64,000 nt of DNA from Aquibaculum arenosum (GCF_029222965.1 NZ_JARHUD010000004.1:62001-126000); one strand, 5' to 3'. Shown: positions 43,042 through 52,457, numbered from the stretch's first letter. Program-made: numbers and translations. Notes: a model not told the origin generated them from the sequence alone.

Positions 43042-44244
43042 TCACTCCGCCGCGGCGCGCTGGCGCAAGCGGTGGAAGCCGGCCTCCAGGTCGGCGATCA
43101 GGTCGGCCGGATCCTCCAGGCCGATGTGCAGTCGCAGCAGCGGGCCTGCGGCGTCCCAGGGGACGGCCGAGCGTAGCTTTGCCGGGAAGGTCGGAATAGC
43201 AAGGCTCTCGTAGCCACCCCAGGAGTAGCCCATGCCGAAGTAGTCCAGGCCTTCCAGGAGGTCAGCCACGCTTTCCATGCCCACCGGATGCAACTCCACG
43301 CCCATAAGCCCGCTGGCGCCGTGGAAGTCGCGCTTCCAGATGGCGTGCCCGGGATCGCTCGGCAGTGCCGGGTAGAGCACGCGGGCCACTTCCGGGCGCC
43401 CCTGCAGCCATTGCGCGACCTGGAGCGCATTGGTCTGATGCTGTGCCAGGCGCACAGCCATGGTGCGCAGGCCGCGCAGGCCGAGCCAGGCATCGTCGGG
43501 GCTGGCGCCGTGACCCAGATCCTGGGCCTGTTGGCGCACCGCGTCATGCTGTGCCTCGTTGGCGATGACCAGGCCCAGCATGGCGTCGGAATGGCCGACG
43601 ACATACTTGGTACCGGCGTGCACCGAGATGTCGACGCCATGGGCCAGCGGCTGGAAGAAGAGCGGCGTGGCCCAGGTGTTGTCCATGATCGTGGTCACGC
43701 CGGCCTCGCGGGCGACCTTGGTGATGGCCGGCACGTCCTGGATCTCGAAAGTGAGCGAGCCTGGCGCCTCGAGGAAGATCACCCGGGTGTTCGCTCGGAC
43801 GAGGTCGGCGATACCGGCGCCGATCAGGGGATCGTAGTAGGTGGTTTCGACACCGAAGCGCGTCAGCAGGCCGTCACAGAGCTTGCGGGTGGGTGCATAG
43901 ACGCTGTCAGCCACCAGCAGATGATCGCCCTGCTTGATCTGCGAGAGCACGGCAACCGTGATCGCCGCCAGACCGGAGCCCACGGCCACGCAGCCGGCGC
44001 CGCCCTCCAGTTCGGCCACGGCGTGCTCCAGGGAGAAGCTGGTTTCCGTGCCGTTGCGGCCGTAGGAGACGAATTCCGGGTCGAGGCGATGGCTGTGTAC
44101 CGCCAGCAGGTCCTCGACGCTGTCGAAGAGGATGGTTGAGGCGCGCACCACCGGCGGATTGACCGGGCGTCCGCCCTTGCATGCCAGTCTGCGGCCCGCG
44201 TGGGCCAGACGCGTCTGCGGCGCCGCTTTCTTCACTTCCGACAA
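43042..44244 (-). CDS. metC: Cystathionine beta-lyase
   Basis: A 400-residue Cys/Met-metabolism PLP enzyme. The lysine that binds PLP is in ISVHAGTKYVVGHSDAMLG; SGLAAITVAVLS holds the phosphate region and IMDNTWATPLFFQPL the Asp strand. It splits cystathionine into homocysteine, pyruvate and ammonia in the cytosol. I prefer TTG 44244, which has a GGAG site 8 bases upstream and begins where the family normally begins; ATG 44277 is an alternative. First gene of a metC-modE-like-nudix run, divergent from ogt. Confidence 0.9.
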   Translation of the reverse strand: MSEVKKAAPQTRLAHAGRRLACKGGRPVNPPVVRASTILFDSVEDLLAVHSHRLDPEFVSYGRNGTETSFSLEHAVAELEGGAGCVAVGSGLAAITVAVLSQIKQGDHLLVADSVYAPTRKLCDGLLTRFGVETTYYDPLIGAGIADLVRANTRVIFLEAPGSLTFEIQDVPAITKVAREAGVTTIMDNTWATPLFFQPLAHGVDISVHAGTKYVVGHSDAMLGLVIANEAQHDAVRQQAQDLGHGASPDDAWLGLRGLRTMAVRLAQHQTNALQVAQWLQGRPEVARVLYPALPSDPGHAIWKRDFHGASGLMGVELHPVGMESVADLLEGLDYFGMGYSWGGYESLAIPTFPAKLRSAVPWDAAGPLLRLHIGLEDPADLIADLEAGFHRLRQRAAAE

Positions 44245-44368
44245 GTCTTCGTCTCCCTGTAAATCACATTCATCCAAGCTTACATCGCCCCTTCCGCCCG
44301 GCGAAAGGGCAAGGCAGCGAAAAGCAGAGGCGGCGCCCGCGTGTAAGACGTGCTATCCTGACCCCATC

Positions 44369-44929
44369 ATGCCCGAACCGCGCTATTGCCTTTTCGATAC
44401 GGCCATCGGTCGCTGCGGCTTGGCCTGGAGCGATGCGGGCCTGCGTGCGCTCGCACTGCCGGAGGCCAGCGCCGGCGAAACCCTGAGGGTGCTCCTGCGC
44501 GCCTGTCCAGGGGCAGAGGCTGCTTTGCCCGAGGAACTGGCATCGGACACCTGGGTGGGCGTAGCCGTGGCGCAGATCACGGCGCTGCTTGACGGTGAGA
44601 AGCCCTCGCTGCTGCAGTTCCCCCTGGACCTTGAGGGCATCGGGCCCTTCTATCGGCGGGTCTATGACGAGGCGCGCCGGATTCCGCCGGGGCAGACCAA
44701 GAGCTACGGCGAGATCGCCCGTGCCCTGGGTCAGCCCGGTGCCTCCCGGGCGGTTGGCCAGGCCCTGGGCCGCAATCCCCTGCCCATCGTCGTGCCCTGC
44801 CACCGCGTGCTGGCAGCCGGCGGCCGCCCCGGTGGCTTTTCCGCGCCCGGCGGCATCATCACCAAGTGGCGTCTGCTGGAGATCGAGGGCGCGTTGCCGG
44901 ACGAGCAGCCGGATCTCTTCTCCTCTTGA
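44369..44929 (+). CDS. ogt: Methylated-DNA-protein-cysteine methyltransferase
   Basis: A 186-residue Ada/Ogt-type DNA repair protein. The acceptor Cys is in [34 protein letters not shown] and [15 protein letters not shown] form the DNA-binding helix-turn-helix with the Arg finger. It removes methyl groups from O6-methylguanine in a suicide reaction. Its stop codon overlaps the -35 box of the copper-ATPase promoter. It is divergent from metC with about 125 bp between the starts. Confidence 0.9.
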   Translation: MPEPRYCLFDTAIGRCGLAWSDAGLRALALPEASAGETLRVLLRACPGAEAALPEELASDTWVGVAVAQITALLDGEKPSLLQFPLDLEGIGPFYRRVYDEARRIPPGQTKSYGEIARALGQPGASRAVGQALGRNPLPIVVPCHRVLAAGGRPGGFSAPGGIITKWRLLEIEGALPDEQPDLFSS

Positions 44930-44956
44930 CCTTCCCATGGTGGGAAGCCCCATAAC
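44926..44956 (+). promoter_or_regulatory. CueR/HmrR-type (MerR-family) operator-promoter of the copper ATPase
   Basis: A -35 box TTGACC (44926-44931) and a -10-like CATAAC (44951-44956) are separated by 19 bases, the over-long spacer typical of MerR-family promoters. The spacer holds the dyad CTTCCCATGGTGGGAAG (44931-44947), very close to the operators of CueR-controlled copA genes. The -35 box overlaps the ogt stop codon. No cueR gene is in the window. Confidence 0.78.
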
Positions 44957-44984
44957 CTACTTCTGTACCAGAAGGAGAAGGGGC

Positions 44985-47354
44985 ATGGCCCAGGAACAGC
45001 ACCACGGCTGCTGCGGACACAGCGCCGACGCGAAGCATCAGCACAGCGGTGAGGCTGCGGCGCAGGACGGGCAGGTCGTCGATCCCGTCTGCGGCATGAG
45101 CGTCGATCCGGCGACGGCCCAGCATCACACGCAGCACGCCGGCAAGGACTATTACTTCTGCTCGGCCGGCTGCCGCCGCAAGTTCCTGGGCGCCCCCGAG
45201 GGCTACCTGTCAGGCAAGAAGCCTGCGGCCGAGGGCCCGCCGGATGCCATCTACACCTGCCCCATGCACCCGGAGGTGCGCCAGGTCGGTCCCGGAAGCT
45301 GTCCAAAGTGCGGCATGGCGCTGGAGCCGGAGGATGTGACCCTCGAGCAGGGCCCGAACCCGGAACTGCAGGACATGACACGGCGATTCTGGATCGGTGC
45401 TGCGCTGGCGCTGCCGGTCTTCATCCTGGAGATGGGTGGCCACCTCTTCGGCATCACCCACGCCATCGGTCAGCAGACCTCCAATTGGCTTCAGTTTCTC
45501 TTCGCAACGCCGGTGGTGCTCTGGGCCGGCTGGCCCTTCTTCGAGCGCGGCTGGCAGTCGCTGGTGACCCGCAGCCTCAACATGTTCACCCTGATTGCCA
45601 TGGGCGTCGGCGTGGCCTGGCTGCACGGCATCGTCGCGACCTTCCTGCCCGGCATCTTCCCTGACGCGTTCCGCGATGCCGAAGGCGCCGTGCCGGTCTA
45701 TTTCGAGGCGGCGGCGGTGATCGTCGTGCTGGTGCTGCTGGGCCAGGTGCTGGAACTGCGGGCGCGCGAGCGCACCTCCGGCGCCATCCGTGCCCTGCTG
45801 GACCTGGCGCCCAAGACCGCGCGGCGCCTGGGCACCGACGATCGCGAAGAGGATGTCTCCCTGGAGGAGATCCAGGTCGGCGATCGGCTGCGCGTGCGCC
45901 CGGGAGAGAAGGTGCCGCTGGATGGCGAGGTAATCGAGGGCGCCTCAAACGTTGATGAATCCATGGTCACCGGCGAGCCCATGCCCCAGCGCAAGGAAGC
46001 GGGCGCCACGGTTATCGGCGGCACCCTGAACGGTCAGGGCGGCTTCGTGATGCGGGCCCAGAAGGTGGGCAAGGAGACCATGCTGGCACAGATCGTCCAG
46101 CTGGTGGCCAGCGCCCAGCGCAGCCGCGCGCCGATCCAGCGCCTGGCCGACGTTGTGGCTTCCTGGTTCGTGCCGGCTGTAGTGGGTACCGCCGTACTTG
46201 CTTTCGTGATCTGGGCAATTTGGGGCCCTTCGCCCTCCTTGGCCTACGCGCTGGTCAATGCCGTGGCGGTGCTGATCATCGCCTGCCCCTGCGCCTTGGG
46301 ACTGGCGACGCCCATGTCGATCATGGTCGGCGTCGGGCGCGGTGCGGGCATGGGAATACTCATTCGCGATGCCGAGGCCCTGGAGCGCTTCGAGAAGGTC
46401 GACACCATCGTGGTGGACAAGACCGGGACACTGACCGAAGGCAAGCCGAAGCTCACCGGGCTGCATGCGGCGGCCGGACTGTCGGAGGATGAGCTGCTGC
46501 GACTGGCCGCGAGTCTTGAACGGGCCAGCGAGCATCCCCTGGGCGCGGCGGTGGTGCAGGCGGCCGAAGCACGCGACCTGCCGCTGGCCAGCGTCGAGGA
46601 CTTCGACGCACCCGGCGGCAAGGGCGTCACCGGGCTGGTGGAAGGCCGGCGCGTTGCCCTGGGCAACCGCGGTTTCCTGATGGATCTCGGTGTGGACGTG
46701 AGCGGCCTGGAGGGCCAGGCGGAGGCCTGGCGCCGCGAGGGTGCCACCGCCATCTTCGCCGCCGTGGAGGGTGTGGCGGCCGGAGCGTTGGCCGTTGCCG
46801 ATCCGATCAAAGAAACCACGCCCGAGGCCATCCGTGCCCTGCATGAACAGGGGCTGCGCCTGGTGATGCTGACCGGCGACAACCGCACCACTGCGGAGGC
46901 CGTTGCCCGCCAGCTCGACATCGACGAGGTCGAGGCCGAGGTGCTGCCCGAGGATAAGGGCCGGGTGGTGGCACGACTGCGCGAGGAAGGCCGGGTGGTG
47001 GCCATGGTCGGAGATGGCGTGAACGATGCGCCGGCCCTGGCCGCGGCGGACGTGGGCGTTGCCATGGGCGGTGGCACCGATGTCGCCATTGAAAGCGCTG
47101 GCGTGACGCTGCTGCGCGGCGACCTCACCGGGCTGGTGCAGGCCCGGAGCCTGTCCCAGGCCACCATGCGCAACATCCGTCAGAACCTCTTCTTCGCCTT
47201 CGCCTATAACTCGGCGGGCGTGCCGATCGCTGCCGGCATCCTCTACCCGGTCTTCGGCCTCCTGCTCTCCCCCATCGTGGCCGCCGCCGCCATGTCGCTG
47301 TCTTCGGTCAGCGTCATTGGCAACGCCCTGCGGCTGCGCATGACCCGGCTTTGA
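44985..47354 (+). CDS. copA: Copper-translocating P-type ATPase (PIB-1, CopA type)
   Basis: A 789-residue heavy-metal P-type ATPase. The N-terminus is His/Cys-rich, then a YHS/TRASH-like domain ([13 protein letters not shown], then [14 protein letters not shown]) and a metal-binding domain ([20 protein letters not shown]). Membrane helices follow, with the CPC transport motif [14 protein letters not shown], phosphorylation site [21 protein letters not shown] and [22 protein letters not shown] and [11 protein letters not shown] near the end indicate Cu(I) export. A GAAGGAG site precedes ATG 44985. It exports excess copper to the periplasm, where the multicopper oxidase at 49897 could act. Confidence 0.92.
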   Translation: MAQEQHHGCCGHSADAKHQHSGEAAAQDGQVVDPVCGMSVDPATAQHHTQHAGKDYYFCSAGCRRKFLGAPEGYLSGKKPAAEGPPDAIYTCPMHPEVRQVGPGSCPKCGMALEPEDVTLEQGPNPELQDMTRRFWIGAALALPVFILEMGGHLFGITHAIGQQTSNWLQFLFATPVVLWAGWPFFERGWQSLVTRSLNMFTLIAMGVGVAWLHGIVATFLPGIFPDAFRDAEGAVPVYFEAAAVIVVLVLLGQVLELRARERTSGAIRALLDLAPKTARRLGTDDREEDVSLEEIQVGDRLRVRPGEKVPLDGEVIEGASNVDESMVTGEPMPQRKEAGATVIGGTLNGQGGFVMRAQKVGKETMLAQIVQLVASAQRSRAPIQRLADVVASWFVPAVVGTAVLAFVIWAIWGPSPSLAYALVNAVAVLIIACPCALGLATPMSIMVGVGRGAGMGILIRDAEALERFEKVDTIVVDKTGTLTEGKPKLTGLHAAAGLSEDELLRLAASLERASEHPLGAAVVQAAEARDLPLASVEDFDAPGGKGVTGLVEGRRVALGNRGFLMDLGVDVSGLEGQAEAWRREGATAIFAAVEGVAAGALAVADPIKETTPEAIRALHEQGLRLVMLTGDNRTTAEAVARQLDIDEVEAEVLPEDKGRVVARLREEGRVVAMVGDGVNDAPALAAADVGVAMGGGTDVAIESAGVTLLRGDLTGLVQARSLSQATMRNIRQNLFFAFAYNSAGVPIAAGILYPVFGLLLSPIVAAAAMSLSSVSVIGNALRLRMTRL

Positions 47355-47372
47355 GGGGGGGTGGTGTTGGTT

Positions 47373-47489
47373 GACACGAAGTGCACGAAGAATCGCACGA
47401 AGTGCACAAGGGATTTCATTCGAAAAGGGTGAGCGGCGGCTTGAATCGCTCTTGATGAACTTTGTGAAGCCCTTCGTGTGCTTCGTGTC
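47373..47489. repeat. Imperfect palindromic element with CACGAAG arms
   Basis: The 18-base arms GACACGAAGTGCACGAAG (47373-47390) and CTTCGTGTGCTTCGTGTC (47472-47489) are inverted repeats with two mismatches; a second internal CACGAAGTGCACAAG (47397-47410 area) and CTTTGTGAAG strengthen the fold. The element fills the gap between copA and the next gene and may form a long hairpin in the transcript. Confidence 0.6.
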
Positions 47490-47592
47490 TCCGCAATGGT
47501 CTGCAAAGGTTGCGCCAGATCAAGGCGGGTGCGCCGGGGCGGTGGCAGCCTGCCGGTAATCGCCAGTTCCTGTCCCATGCGAGGAGACGGCC

Positions 47593-48267
47593 ATGACCGA
47601 AGGTGGCGCGGTGCGCGAGGCGGTGGGTGTGTTTCACGATCGTCCCGACCTGGAAGCGGCGATCGACGAGTTGCTGAGTTCCGGTTTCGACCGTGCCGAT
47701 CTGAGCCTGCTGGCAAGCCGGGAGGCCGTGGAAGAGAAGCTCGGGCACAGTTACCGCACGGTGCGGGAGTTGGAAGACGACCCCGATGTGCCGACCGTGG
47801 CCTACATGGCGCGCGAATCGGTGGGTGAGATCGAGGGCGCCATCGCGGGGACGCTGATCTATGTCGGAGCGGTGGCGGCCGCAGGTGCCGTGGTCGCTTC
47901 TGGCGGCGCATTTGCTGCCGCCATTGCCGCGGCTGCAGCGGCTGGTGGCGGAGGCGGGCTGCTCGGCTACCTCCTCGATCGCACTGTGGAGAAGCGCTAT
48001 CTGAACCCCATCGCCGACCAGATTGCCCGTGGCGGCTTGCTGCTCTGGGTGCACACCCGCGATGAAGCGCACGAGCGCCGGGCGGCGGACATACTGACAC
48101 GAAACGGCGGCGAAGATGTGCATGTGCACGACCTGCCGGCCGGTGAGGGGGAGACGTTGCAGATGCGCGCGCGTATGTCCGATCTGGTCGACGAGGCCGG
48201 GCGGGATTCCTTTCCCGCCAGCGACCCGCCGGGCTTCAACCCGGGCGGCAGCGGCGGGCCGCACTGA
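47593..48267 (+). CDS. General-stress-protein-like protein with glycine-zipper helix
   Basis: A 224-residue protein. The N-terminal 55 residues (EAVGVFHDRPDLEAAIDELL) resemble the heat-induced stress protein YflT / general stress 17M domain. A central hydrophobic, Gly/Ala-rich segment (about 85-130: AIAGTLIYVGAVAAAGAVVA, continuing AAAAAGGGGGLLGYLL) is a glycine-zipper that could insert in a membrane. The tail is disordered and Gly/Pro-rich. Function unknown; position after copA suggests a stress role. Confidence 0.72.
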   Translation: MTEGGAVREAVGVFHDRPDLEAAIDELLSSGFDRADLSLLASREAVEEKLGHSYRTVRELEDDPDVPTVAYMARESVGEIEGAIAGTLIYVGAVAAAGAVVASGGAFAAAIAAAAAAGGGGGLLGYLLDRTVEKRYLNPIADQIARGGLLLWVHTRDEAHERRAADILTRNGGEDVHVHDLPAGEGETLQMRARMSDLVDEAGRDSFPASDPPGFNPGGSGGPH

Positions 48268-48315
48268 GAGCACATCCAGTCGCATCGGTTTCTCACCTTT
48301 GGAAGGAGTCCGATC

Positions 48316-49317
48316 ATGACACGGAAGCTACGTCTACTGATGTTCGCCGCACTGGGCGGTGTCCTGACGGCAGGCACGGCTATGGCGCAATCCTCCGGAC
48401 TGCAGGAGGAAACCCGCGGCCAGGGGCAGTATCACGATGGCAGTCCCATGGGCATGCACGGCAGCGGTCCCGGCAGCCAGCGCGGCGCGCAGCAGGACGA
48501 GGATGGCGACTGGTCGCCCCGGTCGCGTGATCGTCGCGAGCGTGGCGAGAGCCGGGGAGCGGGCCAAAGTCAGGGTCAGGGCTATGGCTATCAAATGGGC
48601 CCCGGCTATGGTTATCAGATGGGTCCGCAGATGGGTCCGGGCTACGGGCATGCCCCAGGCATGGGTGGCTACGGCATGGGTGGTCACGGCATGGGCGGCT
48701 ATGGACCCGGCTACCCTGGTGGCGGTCAGCCGGGCATGGGCCCCGGAATGATGGGCCCCGGAATGATGGGCCCCGGAATGATGGGCCAGGGTATGATGGG
48801 CCCAGGCATGATGGGGTGGGGCCAAGGCTATGGTGCCGCACACCCCTGTCCGTGGCCGGGCCATGGGCCGCAGTACGGCCAGCAGTGGGGCGGCGGCCCC
48901 GGGGCTGGCTGGCAGGAGGGTGCAGGCGACGGGAAGCGGGGCGATCGCCGCGACCGGCGCGAGGCGCGCGATCCGCAGCGTGGCATGATCGACCGCGACA
49001 ATGACGGCAGCATTTCTGCCGACGAGGCCGCCGCCCACGCCGAAGGCATTTTCGAGTTCCTGGACCAGGACGGCGACGGTGCGCTGGTGCTCGAAGAACT
49101 GCAGGCCCGTCAGCGGTCGCGCGGTGACGCGGACGGCCCCCGGGCGGAACGGCGCCAGCAGCGCCTGGAGGAACGTTTCGGCGAGATGGATGCCGATGGC
49201 GACGGTGAGATCTCGAAGGAAGAGTTCATGACCTTCCACCAGGAGCGCTTCGAAAGCATGGCGAGCGAAGGCTCGGTATCACCCTGGCAGTATCGCGGAC
49301 GCCATCACCGCTACTGA
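48316..49317 (+). CDS. Exported EF-hand protein with a Met/Gly-rich repeat region
   Basis: A 333-residue protein with a Sec signal (cleavage near AMAQ, residue 25). Residues about 85-170 are Gly, Met, Tyr, Pro, His-rich, including YQMGPGYGYQMGPQMGPG and five tandem PGMMG-like units, a composition seen in copper-binding proteins. The C-terminus has three EF-hand loops: DRDNDGSISADE, DQDGDGALVLEE and DADGDGEISKEE. Its place between the copper ATPase and the multicopper oxidase suggests periplasmic copper storage or buffering; calcium binding by the EF-hands is expected. Not a recognised named family. Confidence 0.75.
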   Translation: MTRKLRLLMFAALGGVLTAGTAMAQSSGLQEETRGQGQYHDGSPMGMHGSGPGSQRGAQQDEDGDWSPRSRDRRERGESRGAGQSQGQGYGYQMGPGYGYQMGPQMGPGYGHAPGMGGYGMGGHGMGGYGPGYPGGGQPGMGPGMMGPGMMGPGMMGQGMMGPGMMGWGQGYGAAHPCPWPGHGPQYGQQWGGGPGAGWQEGAGDGKRGDRRDRREARDPQRGMIDRDNDGSISADEAAAHAEGIFEFLDQDGDGALVLEELQARQRSRGDADGPRAERRQQRLEERFGEMDADGDGEISKEEFMTFHQERFESMASEGSVSPWQYRGRHHRY

Positions 49318-49345
49318 GCGACGCGCTAGGCAGAAACTGCCTGAC

Positions 49346-49370
49346 CGGTCGGGGCAACCTGCCCCGGCCG
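49346..49370 (+). terminator. Hairpin after the EF-hand protein gene
   Basis: CGGTCGGGGC and GCCCCGGCCG pair over 10 bp around AACCT. The tail is pyrimidine-rich (CTATCTCTCGTGTT) but not a clean T-run, so termination may be partial before the HPF gene. Confidence 0.5.
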
Positions 49371-49407
49371 CTATCTCTCGTGTTCCCCTCAATGCACAGG
49401 AAACAAG

Positions 49408-49782
49408 ATGCAGACCGAACCTGAAATCGTCTTCCACAACCTGGACCACTCGCCGGCCGTCGAGACCCTGGTGCGGGAACGCCTGGAGAAGCTGGACCGA
49501 CTCTTCGATGGCATCGTGTCCTGCCGCGTGGTGATCGAGCGCAGCCAGCACCGCCACCGCAAGGGCGACCTGTTTGCCGTGAACATCGTGATCGGGGTGC
49601 CCGGGCAGCAGCTTGTGGTCAATCGTGCCGGACCCAAGGACCACGCCCACGAAGACATCAAGGTGGCACTGCGCGATTCCTTCGATGCGGCCGAGCGCCA
49701 ACTGGAAGACCATGCCCGCAAGGTGCGCGGCGACGTGAAGCATCACGAACCGCGCCCGCAAGCCCCCTCTGAAAACGTGTAA
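49408..49782 (+). CDS. hpf: Short ribosome hibernation-promoting factor (S30AE/HPF)
   Basis: A 124-residue S30AE-domain protein: FHNLDHSPAVETLVRERLEK at the start, then SCRVVIERSQHRHRKGDLFA, and DHAHEDIKVALRDSFDAAER for the second helix. The long-form C-terminal dimerisation domain is absent. HPF-type proteins bind the 30S decoding site and silence ribosomes in stress or stationary phase. It lies inside a copper/stress gene block on the plus strand, so it may be induced with it. Confidence 0.85.
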   Translation: MQTEPEIVFHNLDHSPAVETLVRERLEKLDRLFDGIVSCRVVIERSQHRHRKGDLFAVNIVIGVPGQQLVVNRAGPKDHAHEDIKVALRDSFDAAERQLEDHARKVRGDVKHHEPRPQAPSENV

Positions 49783-49896
49783 CAGGGCCGGCCGCCCTGA
49801 CCCGGTGACCCGTCCCATCATCTTTGGGTGGCGCCGGATGGCCGCTTGCGGCATCTGTGAGTGGGGGCGGTCGGCAAGACAGGAAGCAAGGCGACC

Positions 49897-51339
49897 ATGC
49901 GGGCAGACCATTCGAAGCACACGACCTTTGGCGCTGGCCTTTCCCGCCGTCGCCTGCTGTTGACCGGTGTCGGCCTCGTGGTGGCGGGGGTGCTGCCGCG
50001 CACCGCGCGGGCGCAGGCCGAAGCGCAGCGCCTGATCGCCAGTCCAGGCCGGGCGCAAGTGGCGCCGGCCGGCTATCCGCAAACGGAAGTCTGGGCCTAC
50101 GACGGCGTGGTGCCGGGCCCGACCCTGCGGCTGCGGCAGGGCGAACGCCTCGACCTGGTGGTGGAAAACCGCCTGGAGGAGCCCACCACCATCCATTGGC
50201 ACGGCATCCGCTTGCCCAATGAAATGGACGGCGTCGCGCATCTGACCCAGGCGCCGATCCAGCCGGGCGAGAGCTTTCATTACAGCTTCGACTGCCCCGA
50301 TGCCGGCACCTTCTGGTACCACCCGCACTTTCGCAGCTTCGAGCAGGTGGAGCGCGGACTGGCCGGAGCGCTGATCGTCGAGGAGGCGGAGCCGCCGCAA
50401 GTGGACCGGGATCTGCTCTGGGTGCTCGACGACTGGCGCCTGACCGAGGAGGCCGCCATCGCCGAGGATTTCGGTGCCTTCCACGACATCAGCCATGCCG
50501 GCCGGCTCGGCAACAGCGCGACCATCAATGGCCGCAGCCCGGAGCCCCTGGCGGTTCGCCCCGGCGAGCGGCTGCGCCTGCGGCTCGTCAATGTAGCCAA
50601 TGCCCGTGTTTTCGGCCTCAACTTCGAGGGCCATGCGCCAAGCATCATTGCCTGGGACGGACAGCCGGTGGCGCCGCACGGTCTGCCGGACGGTCGGCTG
50701 ATGCTGGGCCCCGGCATGCGCGCCGACCTGATCATCGACATGACCGGCGGTCCGAACGAGACCTTTGCGGTCACCGATTCCTTCTACCCGAACCAGACCT
50801 ACCGGCTGGTGGACATCGCCTATGAGGCGGAGGTGGTACGCGAGGAGTCCCTGGGCGCGGTGCCAAGCCTGCCGGCCAATCCCGTGGCGGAGCCGGATCT
50901 GGAAGCCGCGGAGCGGCACGATCTGATCTTCGCCGGCGGCATGATGGGCGGCATGACCGGGGCCGAATTGGACGGTCGTCAGGTCTCGCCGCGCGAGTTG
51001 ATGCAGCATGGCTTGGCCTGGACCGTGAATGGCGTGGCCGCGCACGATCATGATCACCGTCCCATGCTCTCCCTGGATCTGGGCCGCAGTTACGTCCTCA
51101 CCCTGCGCAATGACACCGCCTGGCCACACCCCATCCACCTGCACGGCCATGTCTTCCGGGTGCTGAGCCGCAATGGCAGGCCCACGCCGCATGGAGAGTG
51201 GCAGGATACGGTGCTGCTGATGCCGCAGGAGGAGGTGGAGATCGCCTTCGTGGCCGACAACCCCGGCGACTGGATGTTGCACTGTCACATCCTGGAGCAT
51301 CAGCTGGGCGGCATGAGCGGCGTGCTGCGCGTGGCTTGA
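49897..51339 (+). CDS. Tat-exported multicopper oxidase
   Basis: A 480-residue laccase-like enzyme with a twin-arginine signal (SRRRLLLTGVGLVVAGVLP). All four copper motifs are present: IHWHGIRLPN, FWYHPHFRS, HPIHLHGHVF and HCHILEHQLGGM; the last supplies the type 1 Cys, His and axial Met. Such enzymes oxidise Cu(I) or phenolics in the periplasm with O2, protecting against copper. ATG 49897 with an AGGAAG-type site is chosen over the in-frame start at 49861. Context next to copA supports copper detoxification (CueO-like role), but substrate is not proven. Confidence 0.9.
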   Translation: MRADHSKHTTFGAGLSRRRLLLTGVGLVVAGVLPRTARAQAEAQRLIASPGRAQVAPAGYPQTEVWAYDGVVPGPTLRLRQGERLDLVVENRLEEPTTIHWHGIRLPNEMDGVAHLTQAPIQPGESFHYSFDCPDAGTFWYHPHFRSFEQVERGLAGALIVEEAEPPQVDRDLLWVLDDWRLTEEAAIAEDFGAFHDISHAGRLGNSATINGRSPEPLAVRPGERLRLRLVNVANARVFGLNFEGHAPSIIAWDGQPVAPHGLPDGRLMLGPGMRADLIIDMTGGPNETFAVTDSFYPNQTYRLVDIAYEAEVVREESLGAVPSLPANPVAEPDLEAAERHDLIFAGGMMGGMTGAELDGRQVSPRELMQHGLAWTVNGVAAHDHDHRPMLSLDLGRSYVLTLRNDTAWPHPIHLHGHVFRVLSRNGRPTPHGEWQDTVLLMPQEEVEIAFVADNPGDWMLHCHILEHQLGGMSGVLRVA

Positions 51340-51409
51340 GCTTGACCCCGAGGGCGTTCCGGTATCGGATCCCGCAGCAAGAATTCACCTGAAGGGAAGG
51401 GAAAGCCCA

Positions 51410-52387
51410 ATGCACGTCCTGGTCATCGGCGCTGCCGGCATGGTGGGCCGCAAGCTGGTGGAGCGCCTGGTTGCCGACGGAACACTGAACGGTCAGTCCA
51501 TTTCGACCATGACGCTCTACGATGTGGTCGAGCCCACGGCCCCGGCCGGGGCCGGTTTCAGCGTCGAGACCCGAGCCGGCGACTTTTCCGCCGAAGGGGC
51601 GGCAGAGGCGCTGATTGCCGGGCGCCCGGACGTCATTTTTCATCTGGCCGCCATCGTCTCCGGCGAGGCGGAGCTGGAGTTCGACAAGGGCTACCGCATC
51701 AACCTCACCGGCACCTGGGCCTTGCTCGAGGCAATCCGCAAAGCGGAGTACCGTCCGCGCCTGGTCTTCACCAGCTCGATCGCGGTTTTCGGCGCACCCT
51801 TTCCCGAGACCATCCCCGATGATTTCCATCACACGCCACTGACCTCCTACGGCGTGCAGAAGTCCTGCGGCGAGATGCTGCTGATGGACTACACCCGCAA
51901 GGGCATGGTCGACGGCATTGGCATCCGCCTGCCGACCATCTGTGTGCGCCCGGGCAAGCCCAACAAGGCGGCCTCAGGCTTCTTCTCCGGCATCATCCGC
52001 GAGCCTCTTGCCGGGGTGGAAGCTGTCTGTCCCGTCGATGCCGACGTGGTCCACTGGTTCGCCAGCCCGCGCTCGGCCGTCGGCTTCCTGATCCACGCCG
52101 CGGGGCTGGACGGGGAGACGGTGGGGCCGCGCCGCAACCTGACCATGCCCGGCCTCGGCGAAACCGTCGGCGGCATGGTCGAGGCGCTGCGCCGGGTGGC
52201 CGGCGATCAGGTCGCAGACCGCGTGCGCTGGGAGCCCGATCCCTTCATCCAAGGCATCGTCGCCGGCTGGCCCACCACCTTTGAGGCCAAACGCGCCCGC
52301 GAGTTGGGCTTCAAGGCGGAAAGCAACTTCGAGGAGATCATCCGCGCCCACATCGAGGACGAGCTGGGCGGCAAGATCGCGTCCTGA
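51410..52387 (+). CDS. denD: D-erythronate dehydrogenase-like SDR/epimerase protein
   Basis: A 325-residue extended SDR with the NAD motif VIGAAGMVGRKL, the strand FHLAAIVSGEAELEFDKGYR, the active-site TSYGVQKSCGEMLLMDYTRK (Tyr and Lys) and IRLPTICVRPGKPNKAASGF. These segments are characteristic of DenD, which oxidises D-erythronate at C2 to 2-oxo-tetronate. The next enzymes of that route (OtnK, OtnC) are at 58100-60003, so the match fits. It follows the multicopper oxidase on the same strand but is probably independent. A terminator follows. Confidence 0.85.
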   Translation: MHVLVIGAAGMVGRKLVERLVADGTLNGQSISTMTLYDVVEPTAPAGAGFSVETRAGDFSAEGAAEALIAGRPDVIFHLAAIVSGEAELEFDKGYRINLTGTWALLEAIRKAEYRPRLVFTSSIAVFGAPFPETIPDDFHHTPLTSYGVQKSCGEMLLMDYTRKGMVDGIGIRLPTICVRPGKPNKAASGFFSGIIREPLAGVEAVCPVDADVVHWFASPRSAVGFLIHAAGLDGETVGPRRNLTMPGLGETVGGMVEALRRVAGDQVADRVRWEPDPFIQGIVAGWPTTFEAKRARELGFKAESNFEEIIRAHIEDELGGKIAS

Positions 52388-52424
52388 CCGGCCGACTTAT
52401 TTCTGGCCGGCGTTATCTTGGTAA

Positions 52425-52457
52425 AAGCGCCCCGCAGGTCCGGCTTGCGGGGCGCTT
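52425..52457. terminator. Bidirectional intrinsic terminator between denD and the MFS gene
   Basis: AAGCGCCCCGCA and TGCGGGGCGCTT form a perfect 12-bp stem with a 9-base loop. In the minus direction it runs into TTTTACC, in the plus direction into CTGTCTTC. It lies between two converging genes and should end both. Confidence 0.88.

Noticed and set aside
44245-44368. SAM riboswitch before metC
   Set aside because: The 124-bp divergent region with ogt does not show the conserved SAM-II or SAM-I core sequences.
48736-48816. Tandem ATGATGGGCCC units as a separate DNA repeat element
   Set aside because: They are in frame and encode the PGMM repeats of the EF-hand protein, so they are treated as part of that gene.
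49279-51300. 673-residue minus-strand frame opposite the multicopper oxidase and hpf
   Set aside because: High GC at third codon positions makes long antisense frames; the plus-strand genes carry all copper-binding motifs.
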